From positions 1 to 64,000 of the forward strand of contig NZ_JACOPX010000003.1 in NCBI RefSeq assembly GCF_015461835.1: a DNA stretch of 64,000 bases, given 5' to 3'. The number at the start of each line of letters is the position of its first letter. Within the stretch, counting starts at the first letter, position 1. Below the pieces are notes generated by a model. That model did no database searches, was not told the DNA's origin, and saw only the letters and a program-made list of their open reading frames with translations. The DNA is from Pseudomonas neuropathica. GTDB lineage: Bacteria; Pseudomonadota; Gammaproteobacteria; Pseudomonadales; Pseudomonadaceae. Of the stretch, positions 39,001 through 44,886 are shown one piece after another. A program made the position numbers and the translations under genes.

Positions 39001-41808
39001 GCCGACGCGCAACGTCAGGTATTCGAGCATGCCGGACTGCTGTTGAAGCAGGTAATTGAACAGCAGCGCTTCACGGAAAGCGACGCCGTCAGGCGCCTCG
39101 GGGGTGTAGAGCAGGGCCGGGTTGTCGCCATGGCTGAACAGCCACGCATCGAGTACCCACTCGCCGTCGATCATCAAACGGTGGAGCGGATATTTCGTGC
39201 GGATAGAGCCGGACGTCTCAGCCATGCTGTCGATACTCTGCTCCAGCCATTGCAGATCACGGCTGGCGATATGGCCTTGCAGCTGGCATTCCAGCGCGGC
39301 GCTTTTCATCTGGCGCTGGGTAATGGCCAGGGTCGCGTTGCGTCTGAAGTCGTAGCCTTCGCTCGTCGAACCTTGCAGTTCGGCCTTGACCTTGTCGATG
39401 TAGCGTTGGCCGATCCACACACCGGTGACCGAGCGCGCGACATTCTGTGCGGTCAGGTTGCTGAGGTCGATGCCCTGCGGGCCTCTGAAGCGCGCCGAGC
39501 GGGAAAATTTTTCATCGAGAAAACCGACGCCGTCGGCGTAGCCGTCGCGATACAGCGTGGTGTAGTTCAGAGGTTTTGGCGTCCACGAGCGCACGACGGA
39601 ACTCGGCGAGTACGCCCAGACGGTATCCGGATCGACATCGTTGGTGGTGCGCTTGAGCAAGCGGTTCAAGCTGATTTTGGCTTGCTCGTGCACGTAGTCA
39701 TCGAACGCCGGAAAGCGGCTGCCCGACAAGGCATGCTTGTTGAACGCGCGCAAGGCGCCTTCGGCGTCTTCACTCAGGGTCGTCAGCTTTCGGCGGTTGG
39801 CAGCCGTGGTGGAGCGATACCACAGTGGTGTACAGAAATCGTAGTCGTCGATCCGAGTGGCGAGCACATGTTCAGCCATCGCGCGCAGGCAATCGGGATG
39901 ACTGCCGGTGTGAGCGAACGTGACCTTTTGATGCTCCAGCGCCTCAGGTTTGAAACTCAGCCCGGCCAACACGTGGCGCAGCTTTGCGCGAAAGCGCATG
40001 GGCGCACGGCTGATCAGGTAGCCGGCCATGCTGTCGGCGGCATCACTGTGTTTGGCCCAGCCCAGCAGGTGGGTCTGGCATTCGCGCTCACTGTCGAAGG
40101 CCTGGAATTGTTGCGCTCGCGGCGCCTGTGGCGTGCACAGCAACAGCCGTTTGAGCGCGCCGCCGTCATCGTTCTGGCGCAGCACCCACAAATCCTGCAA
40201 CTGCGCGCCGTGCAGCGACAGGGTGGCGGCGCGCAGGCGCGCATCGCTACCGTCACGCAGGCGCTCGATCAGTTGCAGGTCACTGTCGAGCAAGTGCCCT
40301 TGCAGCACCGCCGTGTGAGCGAGGGCGACGATACGTTTATCGAGCATCTGCTCGATGGCGGGTTTGATTGCGGGCCTGGCCTGCAGCTCATTTTGCAAGT
40401 GATTGAAGTCAATCCGAGGCTGCAGTTCCACGGCTTGCCTGATCAGCCACGCCGGCGTCACGTCCGCGTAGTCTGGCGGCAAAGGCGCGTCATCGTAGGT
40501 GAGGGTGGTGTACTTCAAAAACTCCGAACCCGGTAATTCATCGCCGGTGTGCGGGCCGCGCAAGGACAGCTCGAGCAGACTGGATTGATGCACATAAACG
40601 CCGTAGCCCGGCACTCGGCGATCGGTCGCAATGCTTAACTTTGCCGGCTCGAGGTCGTCGATTTCCAGGTCTTCGCTCAGACGCTCCAGCCATTGCTGGC
40701 GGGCCAATGCCGTCAGGCTGCCGGCCGGCTCCATCAAGTCGAGCAGTTCTTGCCGTGCCTGCTGGTAGTTGTGCAGATGTTGCGCGAGTGCGTCTTTTTG
40801 CGCGGTGCTGGCGCTTCGAAACCAGTCCGGTGCGCTGTAGCGCAGATGCCGTTCGAACAAGGTTTGCGCACGCAATGCCAGGCGCGGCGTGAGATCCGGC
40901 AGGGCAGCGGCAATGGCGCGGTCCAGCGCGGTGAGCAATCGTTTGAGGTCTTGCTGCGGGTTATCGGCGAAGCTCAAGGCGCGCTCGATATCCTGCGTGC
41001 GTTTTTCGATCAGCGCGTCGTAGGTGTGTTCGAACAACGGTCTGCTGTCGATTGGCGCGAGCAGCAGCGGCCAGATCCCTGCTGCGCCCACGGCGTGATA
41101 GCGCGTCGGCAACATGGACATGAACTCCTCGCTACCGCTGGGGTGGTTCAGCGATGTGCGCAGTTGGCTGTCGAGATCAGCAAGGGAGTTGAAGAATTCG
41201 ATGCCTCTTGTGGGGGTAAACAGCAGGGCGAAACCCATGCTCTGGTCGGTCTGCAGGTCCTTGACTCGGCGAGTGTCCTTTTCCGTGACCACAAAGGCGC
41301 CAGCCAGCTCAACGGTGGTGTCTTGATAGCTGAACTGCAGCGCGTACATGGCCGGACGCAGCATCGGCACCGCATCGAGTTTTTGCAGCAGTTCGCCGGC
41401 TTGCGGGTGCAGCAGGCGGTCGGTGACGGCCTGTCTGGCTTCGTGGCCGATGGCGGTGAAGCCCGCGTCATATTTGAGGAAGGTTTTCGCCGGTTTATCG
41501 TCGATCCGGTCGCGTTGATCCATGTTGATCAGTTGGGTGGCCAGCCTGACTTTCAGGGTGGCGATCAGTTGTTTGCCTTCGTCGCTTTGCAGATCGCTGT
41601 TTTCCAGCGCCTGATACAGCTCGCGGCTGCGTTGCAGGTAGCTGGTGCGATAGGTTTTCAGTTGTTCGTCGAGGCGTTTCAGAAAGGCCTGTTCGGTACT
41701 CGGTTTTTGTTCGGGAAGGAGCGGGGTTGATGTATTGAACAGGTGATGGGCGATCGCGTTGAGATCGTTTTTGACCTCTTCGGAGGTGGGGGTTGTGGCG
41801 AGGTTCAT
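36082..41808 (-). CDS. Giant DUF6543-type toxin with tandem EreA/ChaN-like domains, toxin C
   Basis: About 1908 residues, no signal peptide. The N-terminal 900 residues show DUF6543-type stretches (FTAIGHEARQAVTDRLLHP, GYGVYVHQSSLLELSLRGP). A hydrophobic segment near 1003-1048 (GLVWTSVEWIAAIATAPFPL) is a candidate translocation region. Two consecutive EreA/ChaN-like domains follow. The first (about 1280-1460) is degenerate: VIGAQPGS, YVEYL, ALDASTSY, LTEQSRMCTF. The second (about 1610-1775) keeps the full set: LIGEAHSH, YVEHL, ALDCTASY, FIGNAHTNYN. The C-terminal module (RSGMFMIEN, LVHQSRSG) is shared with toxins A and B. The start at 41808 (MNLATTPTSEEV) has GGA 9 bases before; ATGs at 41814 and further upstream are alternatives. 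Related folds occur in RtxA- and PMT-type toxins; the substrate is unknown. Confidence 0.83.
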   Translation of the reverse strand: MNLATTPTSEEVKNDLNAIAHHLFNTSTPLLPEQKPSTEQAFLKRLDEQLKTYRTSYLQRSRELYQALENSDLQSDEGKQLIATLKVRLATQLINMDQRDRIDDKPAKTFLKYDAGFTAIGHEARQAVTDRLLHPQAGELLQKLDAVPMLRPAMYALQFSYQDTTVELAGAFVVTEKDTRRVKDLQTDQSMGFALLFTPTRGIEFFNSLADLDSQLRTSLNHPSGSEEFMSMLPTRYHAVGAAGIWPLLLAPIDSRPLFEHTYDALIEKRTQDIERALSFADNPQQDLKRLLTALDRAIAAALPDLTPRLALRAQTLFERHLRYSAPDWFRSASTAQKDALAQHLHNYQQARQELLDLMEPAGSLTALARQQWLERLSEDLEIDDLEPAKLSIATDRRVPGYGVYVHQSSLLELSLRGPHTGDELPGSEFLKYTTLTYDDAPLPPDYADVTPAWLIRQAVELQPRIDFNHLQNELQARPAIKPAIEQMLDKRIVALAHTAVLQGHLLDSDLQLIERLRDGSDARLRAATLSLHGAQLQDLWVLRQNDDGGALKRLLLCTPQAPRAQQFQAFDSERECQTHLLGWAKHSDAADSMAGYLISRAPMRFRAKLRHVLAGLSFKPEALEHQKVTFAHTGSHPDCLRAMAEHVLATRIDDYDFCTPLWYRSTTAANRRKLTTLSEDAEGALRAFNKHALSGSRFPAFDDYVHEQAKISLNRLLKRTTNDVDPDTVWAYSPSSVVRSWTPKPLNYTTLYRDGYADGVGFLDEKFSRSARFRGPQGIDLSNLTAQNVARSVTGVWIGQRYIDKVKAELQGSTSEGYDFRRNATLAITQRQMKSAALECQLQGHIASRDLQWLEQSIDSMAETSGSIRTKYPLHRLMIDGEWVLDAWLFSHGDNPALLYTPEAPDGVAFREALLFNYLLQQQSGMLEYLTLRVGVSARTRVRTHLENIKKGLPKDLNKTTPSPARYDSTRAVAAVSDLRTVLYDMRLQRRIDDVNATTTSRAEMIAGLVWTSVEWIAAIATAPFPLLSLSTGLLLAFKDAMLALHAYRQGDHGEAFQHLLGYLFNSAGAVLTDLRPTLRSLKLARRPLRQSIASARNEQQNAMAVIDQVSSGPERDEMSAVIFRGQVYYIRENADSIGRHVLYLNNPEFGDPLSSGILAVRNADGVMVRAGVPGGAPKYEAVPEPDGPHKIYGVEPKYRQRIEAVMNPQTRETILISSQDYMGTDPHLILVGVVENLASTRTAYLKQVEKLSTDAAAHFADLAALPARAEVPPIADDLSFKQLIASDAVKGKNLVIGAQPGSIASKQLLINHLDTLVESGFKRLYVEYLAADVFNAKLEKMNKGKSWRHIKKHLEAVDRALGHEKDAPFSYLALVRTAREKGLKIHALDASTSYKLEGALVLDDVSPLTPRSNSLRNFYSHKTLAADISDASEERWVILTEQSRMCTFDNTPGLADLHAAVAVRVEDVAQDQAARISLDSAGAIAGDSAAKGDYRVQWPTAYKAPQPVSRPAAIAPVVEHFSEYDIPPSMRDDIAQMLHQPYAMDSRYTPTVPKEQQAHDAFIANRKRLEKKARDAFTQYTPPEAATLPTLTSDTTFEAFLQRLADGRLNLLIGEAHSHVSSKALLKKYMKALKQAGYDTLYVEHLFTDLHQADLDTFFRTQRMPDRLKNYLLVQDRGQMPTYNGNDTYTEVLQAAAKYKVRIRALDCTASYHLKGVFNEDISRNEMFSYFATQVIEADQLAHGPHKWVAFIGNAHTNYNLGVPGLADTLSAVSLHVRDSAPELARDIHRGTWRAVASERGTNSRALRSDFLLEVAVAGKKKPALTSAVERSKLTRSGMFMIENTDTGELRLVHQSRSGDIVETPIQVDDHGLFFIDRWEKKEERFKYLGTLIDMLVSDLKLTEVK

Positions 41809-41940
41809 GGGCATTTTTCCATGCTGAGGGTGAGCGGCCAGCATGGCGAGGGGCAGTGGGGGGCAGGTGGTATATATGTATGGGGGGGTATTGGTCTGTC
41901 GATGTGGAGCTTGGGTTCGACTCGGTATTTCACGTCGGCA

Positions 41941-41978
41941 TGCGTCTGCCCTAGACCTGTGACGGAACGGCAGACGCA
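41941..41978. other. 10-bp inverted repeat upstream of toxin C
   Basis: TGCGTCTGCC (41941-41950) and GGCAGACGCA (41969-41978) form a perfect dyad with an 18-base loop. It lies between the orphan 2 stop and the toxin C start. No T-run follows, so it may be an operator or a Rho-type stop rather than an intrinsic terminator. The rest of 41809-42013 shows only a poly-G tract near 41883-41889. Confidence 0.5.
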
Positions 41979-42013
41979 CGTTTAACCCGACGAGTGAAAT
42001 CCTGACCTGTTTG

Positions 42014-42466
42014 TTAGACAGGGTAAGTCAGCTCTTGGAGAAAAAAGTATCCGCTACCGGTGAGTTCACGCGTTTCATCACCGTGGACTGCCTTGGCGGA
42101 AAGTTGCAAATTATCGAGAGAGTATAAGTACAGGCCGCTATTGAGTTGACTTACAGAAATGCCGGAAGAGGATGTCACTTCATAGTCATAAGGATGAATA
42201 CCTCGTTCGGTAACGACATATTCAAAGTAGTCAGCGATTGAAGGATCCAGCAGTTTGCGAAGCGAGATGGAGAGTGATCGTCGGCTCGATGAGCCGTGGT
42301 TATCTTCGAAAGAAAAATTGTAACCGCCGAGCTCGCTGACAGAGATGGAAATGCTGGTTGTCGAGAAGCTGGTCAGATTGACCGGCGTACCGCCAATGGT
42401 GCCTTTTACATTAACGTTGAGAATACCGTCTACCCAAACTGCTCGGGATGCCTTTGGATGAGTCAT
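42014..42466 (-). CDS. Small AT-rich orphan gene, function unknown (orphan 2)
   Basis: A 150-residue protein rich in Ser, Thr and Val, predicted mostly beta (VNLTSFSTTSISISVSELG, YFEYVVTERGIHPYDYEVTS). No signal peptide or cysteine. Low GC compared with the neighbours. The ribosome binding site GAAGGAAG lies before the ATG. Its upstream 100 bases resemble those of orphan 1 and contain the most symmetrical CTGT-N8-ACAG palindrome. Toxin C lies downstream on the same strand after 205 bases; whether this gene is its immunity or accessory partner cannot be told from sequence. Confidence 0.75.
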   Translation of the reverse strand: MTHPKASRAVWVDGILNVNVKGTIGGTPVNLTSFSTTSISISVSELGGYNFSFEDNHGSSSRRSLSISLRKLLDPSIADYFEYVVTERGIHPYDYEVTSSSGISVSQLNSGLYLYSLDNLQLSAKAVHGDETRELTGSGYFFLQELTYPV

Positions 42467-42532
42467 GGAGTGCTTCCTTCGTCTGATTTTGGTTGGAGAA
42501 GGAAGTCTGATTGGACGGGTGAAGACAGTGAA

Positions 42533-42548
42533 CTGTCATATCTGACAG
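42533..42548. promoter_or_regulatory. LexA-like palindrome CTGT-N8-ACAG, site 2
   Basis: CTGTCATATCTGACAG, a dyad with perfect 6-bp arms CTGTCA / TGACAG, lies 67 bases before the orphan 2 start. Next to it ATAAAAACCTGTCA and, about 30 bases further upstream, CTATATAAC are also shared with the orphan 1 leader at the same spacing. Confidence 0.5.
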
Positions 42549-42620
42549 GTTTTTATACGTGTTCGCGATTAGCCTTCTTGATAGGAGTTATATAGCAGGC
42601 ACGGTATTGATCAAGTGCGG

Positions 42621-42705
42621 GGCAGGCTTGCTCGCGAAAGCGCCGTGTCAGTCAGTCCAACTGCCGAATGCGCTGACGCCTTCGCGAGCAGGCTCGCTCC
42701 CACAG
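42621..42705. repeat. Paired REP element
   Basis: GGCAGGCTTGCTCGCGAAAG (42621 onwards) and an inverted partner ending in GAGCAGGCTCGCTCCCACAG (to 42705) lie between orphan 2 and the first DUF6124-type gene. Confidence 0.88.
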
Positions 42706-42709
42706 AGGG

Positions 42710-43084
42710 TTAGCTGTGTGGTGGAGATTGAGATATTTCGTGGTTATCCAGCACGCGGTTCACCGCCAGTTCGGCGAGCATGATGATCTGCTGAATGGCC
42801 AGGATCGTGCGCCGCTGCGGCAGGTCGATGTAGGCGGCGATGTCGCTGCTCATCACGCTGGCCTGGGCCAGGGATTCGCAGGCGTGGACCAGCAGGCTTT
42901 CGCTGTCCTGCTCGGGGGCGACCTGGAACATGGTGCTGGGTTTGTGAAAGCGCAGGGTCAAGGTGTTGGGTTTGAGGTAGTGGTCGAGGGCGCGTTCGGC
43001 GGCTTCGTGGAATCTTTTTGAGCCGGGGAATTCGTAGGGGGTGGTGTCTTCGGTTTCGGGCGGATTGGGTGTTGGCTTTTTCAT
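42710..43084 (-). CDS. DUF6124-type protein, copy 1
   Basis: A 124-residue cytoplasmic protein of a family known mainly from Pseudomonas and often multicopy. Polar N-terminus (MKKPTPNPPETEDTTPYEFP), then a helical region with LVHACESLAQASVMSSDIA and TILAIQQIIMLAELAVNRVL, resembling a small four-helix bundle. It is nearly identical to the gene at 44003; only the last residues differ (NHEISQSPPHS against NHEIPKT). The tail is recoded where it meets unrelated sequence next to the REP element. GAGGAG provides the ribosome binding site. Function unknown. Confidence 0.82.
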   Translation of the reverse strand: MKKPTPNPPETEDTTPYEFPGSKRFHEAAERALDHYLKPNTLTLRFHKPSTMFQVAPEQDSESLLVHACESLAQASVMSSDIAAYIDLPQRRTILAIQQIIMLAELAVNRVLDNHEISQSPPHS

Positions 43085-43139
43085 TTGTTGCTCCTCAGGA
43101 ATTGGGCCATTCCTCTAATTGCCGCGACGCAAAAAGAGG

Positions 43140-43215
43140 GGTGGCAGCTGTACGCGGGTTCGCGGACCGACCTGAGGCATTCGGCATACCCGAAGGCATC
43201 CCGCGTACAGCCACC
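43140..43215 (-). other. Structured leader (long hairpin) upstream of DUF6124-type copy 1
   Basis: Arms GGTGGC-AGC-TGTACGCGGG (43140-43158) and CCCGCGTACAGCCACC (43200-43215) pair over 16 bp with a 3-base bulge. An inner hairpin TTCGG-CATAC-CCGAA lies between them. It lies upstream of the DUF6124-type gene on its strand and recurs at 44424-44503. It could be a 5' untranslated RNA element or a small RNA. Confidence 0.5.
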
Positions 43216-43424
43216 ATAAAACAAGCACTCGGGGTGCTGCTGTTAAGCGGTGGCAATTATGCCCCAGAAGTCGGGCCGCGACGCCCGTTCGCTGAATTTG
43301 CAGCGACCCCCCGAGCCTATCCAGCCGATTTCCGAGGCACAACCGACGCGACTTGTCGGAAAACTCCGCGCCACTTTCAACGTCTGTAGGACGAGCATAT
43401 TTCCCACAGACAAACACTTTTCAA

Positions 43425-43519
43425 CCTGTGGGAGCGAGCTTGCTCGCGAAAGCGGTGTGTCAGGCACCGTAGATGTTGAATGTGCTGACGCCTTCGCGAG
43501 CAAGCTCGCTCCCACAGGG
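43425..43519. repeat. Paired REP element within duplication unit 1
   Basis: CCTGTGGGAGCGAGCTTGCT (from 43425) and an inverted partner ending AAGCTCGCTCCCACAGGG (to 43519), with GTGTGTCAGG and TGTGCTGACG between the arms. Confidence 0.9.
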
Positions 43520-43643
43520 TTCTCCTGTGGATGCAGGAATGGCGTGCACAAAAAAGGCGATGCCTCTAGAGGGGCATCTTCAATCTGACGCATCACTCAT
43601 AAATCAAATTCATTGCGGTTTATTTCGAACCAGTCTTGAGCCT

Positions 43644-43659
43644 CTGTAATTTCTGACAG
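43644..43659. promoter_or_regulatory. LexA-like palindrome CTGT-N8-ACAG, site 3
   Basis: CTGTAATTTCTGACAG lies 92 bases before the GTG start of the small gene at 43752. Same CTGTMA-N4-TGACAG pattern as sites 1 and 2. Confidence 0.45.
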
Positions 43660-43751
43660 TAGACATATTTGGCAGTCGCCCCGAGATTAAGCAGGCGCCC
43701 TTGGGCGTCAGAATGCTGCATGCCAATCTATCGACTTCAAGGAATCAAACC

Positions 43752-43940
43752 GTGAGTTATACAGATTCGAAGTACAAGGATTACATCATTCGCGAATATT
43801 CCTCCGACACTCCGGGACTGCATTTTCGGGTGATCTATGGCGCGACAGAAGAGAGTTTGTTGCTTGAGACCCGCAAACACGCCGAGCAATTGATCATTGA
43901 TCGATTGGAGCGGATGAAAACTGGAGGGAAAGCGTTTTGA
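43752..43940 (+). CDS. Small hypothetical protein between the duplicated units (orphan 3)
   Basis: A 62-residue protein (from a GTG start) with SKYKDYIIREYSSDTP and HFRVIYGATEESLLLETRKH, ending in a basic helix IIDRLERMKTGGKAF. It looks like a compact alpha/beta fold without export signal. AAGGAA lies 7 bases before the GTG at 43752; ATGs at 43701 and 43713 are alternatives without a good ribosome binding site. AT-richer than the core genes. A LexA-like palindrome lies upstream. Family not recognised. Confidence 0.6.
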   Translation: MSYTDSKYKDYIIREYSSDTPGLHFRVIYGATEESLLLETRKHAEQLIIDRLERMKTGGKAF

Positions 43941-44002
43941 GTCAGATGGGCTAACGCTCACCTTGTGCAGGAGCTGCGGCAGTTCCTGCACAAGGTGAGT
44001 TG

Positions 44003-44365
44003 TCAGGTTTTGGGGATTTCGTGGTTATCCAGCACGCGGTTCACCGCCAGTTCGGCGAGCATGATGATTTGCTGGATGGCCAGAATCGTGCGCCGCTGCG
44101 GCAGGTCGATGTAGGCGGCGATGTCGCTGCTCATCACGCTGGCCTGGGCCAGCGATTCGCAGGCGTGGACCAGCAGGCTTTCGCTGTCCTGCTCGGGGGC
44201 GACCTGGAACATGGTGCTGGGTTTGTGAAAGCGCAGGGTCAAGGTGTTGGGTTTGAGGTAGTGGTCGAGGGCGCGTTCGGCGGCTTCGTGGAATCTTTTT
44301 GAGCCGGGGAATTCGTAGGGGGTGGTGTCTTCGGTTTCGGGCGGATTGGGTGTTGGCTTTTTCAT
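44003..44365 (-). CDS. DUF6124-type protein, copy 2
   Basis: A 120-residue near-identical copy of the protein at 42710; the few nucleotide differences are almost all silent. The C-terminus is shorter (NHEIPKT). Its ribosome binding site (GGAG) and the 40 bases before the ATG differ from copy 1, while the hairpin leader further upstream is conserved. Function unknown. Confidence 0.82.
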   Translation of the reverse strand: MKKPTPNPPETEDTTPYEFPGSKRFHEAAERALDHYLKPNTLTLRFHKPSTMFQVAPEQDSESLLVHACESLAQASVMSSDIAAYIDLPQRRTILAIQQIIMLAELAVNRVLDNHEIPKT

Positions 44366-44423
44366 GGTGAAGCTCCGAATGATAAGTGGGGCTGTCACTC
44401 TCAATCACCGCGACGCGACGGAG

Positions 44424-44503
44424 GGTGGCAGCTGTACGCGGGTTCGCGGACCGAGCCATTCGGCAATCTCGGCATACCCGAAGGTATCCCGCGCACAGCC
44501 ACC
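44424..44503 (-). other. Structured leader (long hairpin) upstream of DUF6124-type copy 2
   Basis: Second copy of the hairpin: GGTGGC-AGC-TGTACGCGGG pairs with CCCGCGCACAGCCACC, one mismatch introduced by a T to C change. The inner TCGG-CATAC-CCGA hairpin is kept although the loop length differs by a few bases. Confidence 0.5.
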
Positions 44504-44710
44504 ATCAAACCAGACAACAAGCACCTGAGCGCTTCAGTTTGGGCTGGCGATTATGCATCAAATCGAATGAACTGCTCGGGCCGCGACGCCCGTCCGCTGA
44601 ATTTGCAGCGACCCCCCGAGCCTATCCAGCCGATTTCCGAGGCACAACCGACGCGACTTGTCGGAAAACTCTCGCTGACAATGCGCTTCTGTAGGACGAA
44701 CACCGTCCTT

Positions 44711-44802
44711 TGTAGGAGTGAGCCTGCTCGCGATAGCGGTAAATTAGTCACCGAAGATGTTGACTGACATACCGCCTTCGCGAGCAGGCTCACTCCTACA
44801 GG
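44711..44802. repeat. Paired REP element within duplication unit 2
   Basis: TGTAGGAGTGAGCCTGCTCG (from 44711) and an inverted partner GCGAGCAGGCTCACTCCTAC ending near 44799. It differs in subtype from the REP pair at the same position of unit 1. Confidence 0.9.
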
Positions 44803-44835
44803 GTTTGTGGTGGGTTCAGGAATGGCGTGCACAAA

Positions 44836-44867
44836 AAAGGCGATGTCCCTTGCGGGGCATCGCCTTT
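44836..44867. terminator. Terminator downstream of gcd
   Basis: A 14-bp stem with one G-T pair, AAAGGCGATGTCCC / GGGGCATCGCCTTT (44836-44849 and 44854-44867), loop TTGC. A T-run follows on the minus strand, 20 bases beyond the gcd stop; a weaker T-rich stretch follows on the plus strand. Confidence 0.9.
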
Positions 44868-44886
44868 GTTTTACCGCCGTTAAAAC

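Larger units (their letters stand above)
42735..43578. repeat. Direct duplication, unit 1 (0.84 kb)
   Basis: This unit matches 44016-44861 in order: a DUF6124-type gene, a hairpin leader, a highly conserved block (about 43273-43370, with roughly one difference from 44576-44672), a REP pair, and a closing AGGAATGGCGTGCACAAAAA followed by a GGCGATG hairpin. The gap 43085-43751 thus holds the hairpin leader, the conserved block and a REP pair but no supported gene. Confidence 0.88.
44016..44861. repeat. Direct duplication, unit 2 (0.85 kb)
   Basis: Second unit of the duplication described at 42735-43578, in the same orientation, separated by about 440 bp that carry the orphan at 43752. The coding part and the block at 44576-44672 are almost unchanged; the hairpin loops and the REP pair have diverged (the REP arms are of different subtypes). 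The gap 44366-44886 holds these elements and the gcd terminator, no gene. Confidence 0.88.

Noticed and set aside
38839..40536. 565-codon plus-strand ORF opposite toxin C
   Set aside because: Shadow frame; toxin C has family motifs and continuous paralogous sequence on the minus strand.
43115..43417. 100-codon minus-strand ORF containing LWWLYAGCLRVCRMPQ
   Set aside because: Its frame is not kept in the second copy of the duplicated unit although the nucleotide sequence is; better explained as noncoding structured DNA or RNA.
42600..44810. Spaced REP pairs read as a CRISPR array
   Set aside because: Units are inverted pairs of a known Pseudomonas REP type at irregular distances, with no direct repeat-spacer pattern and no cas genes.
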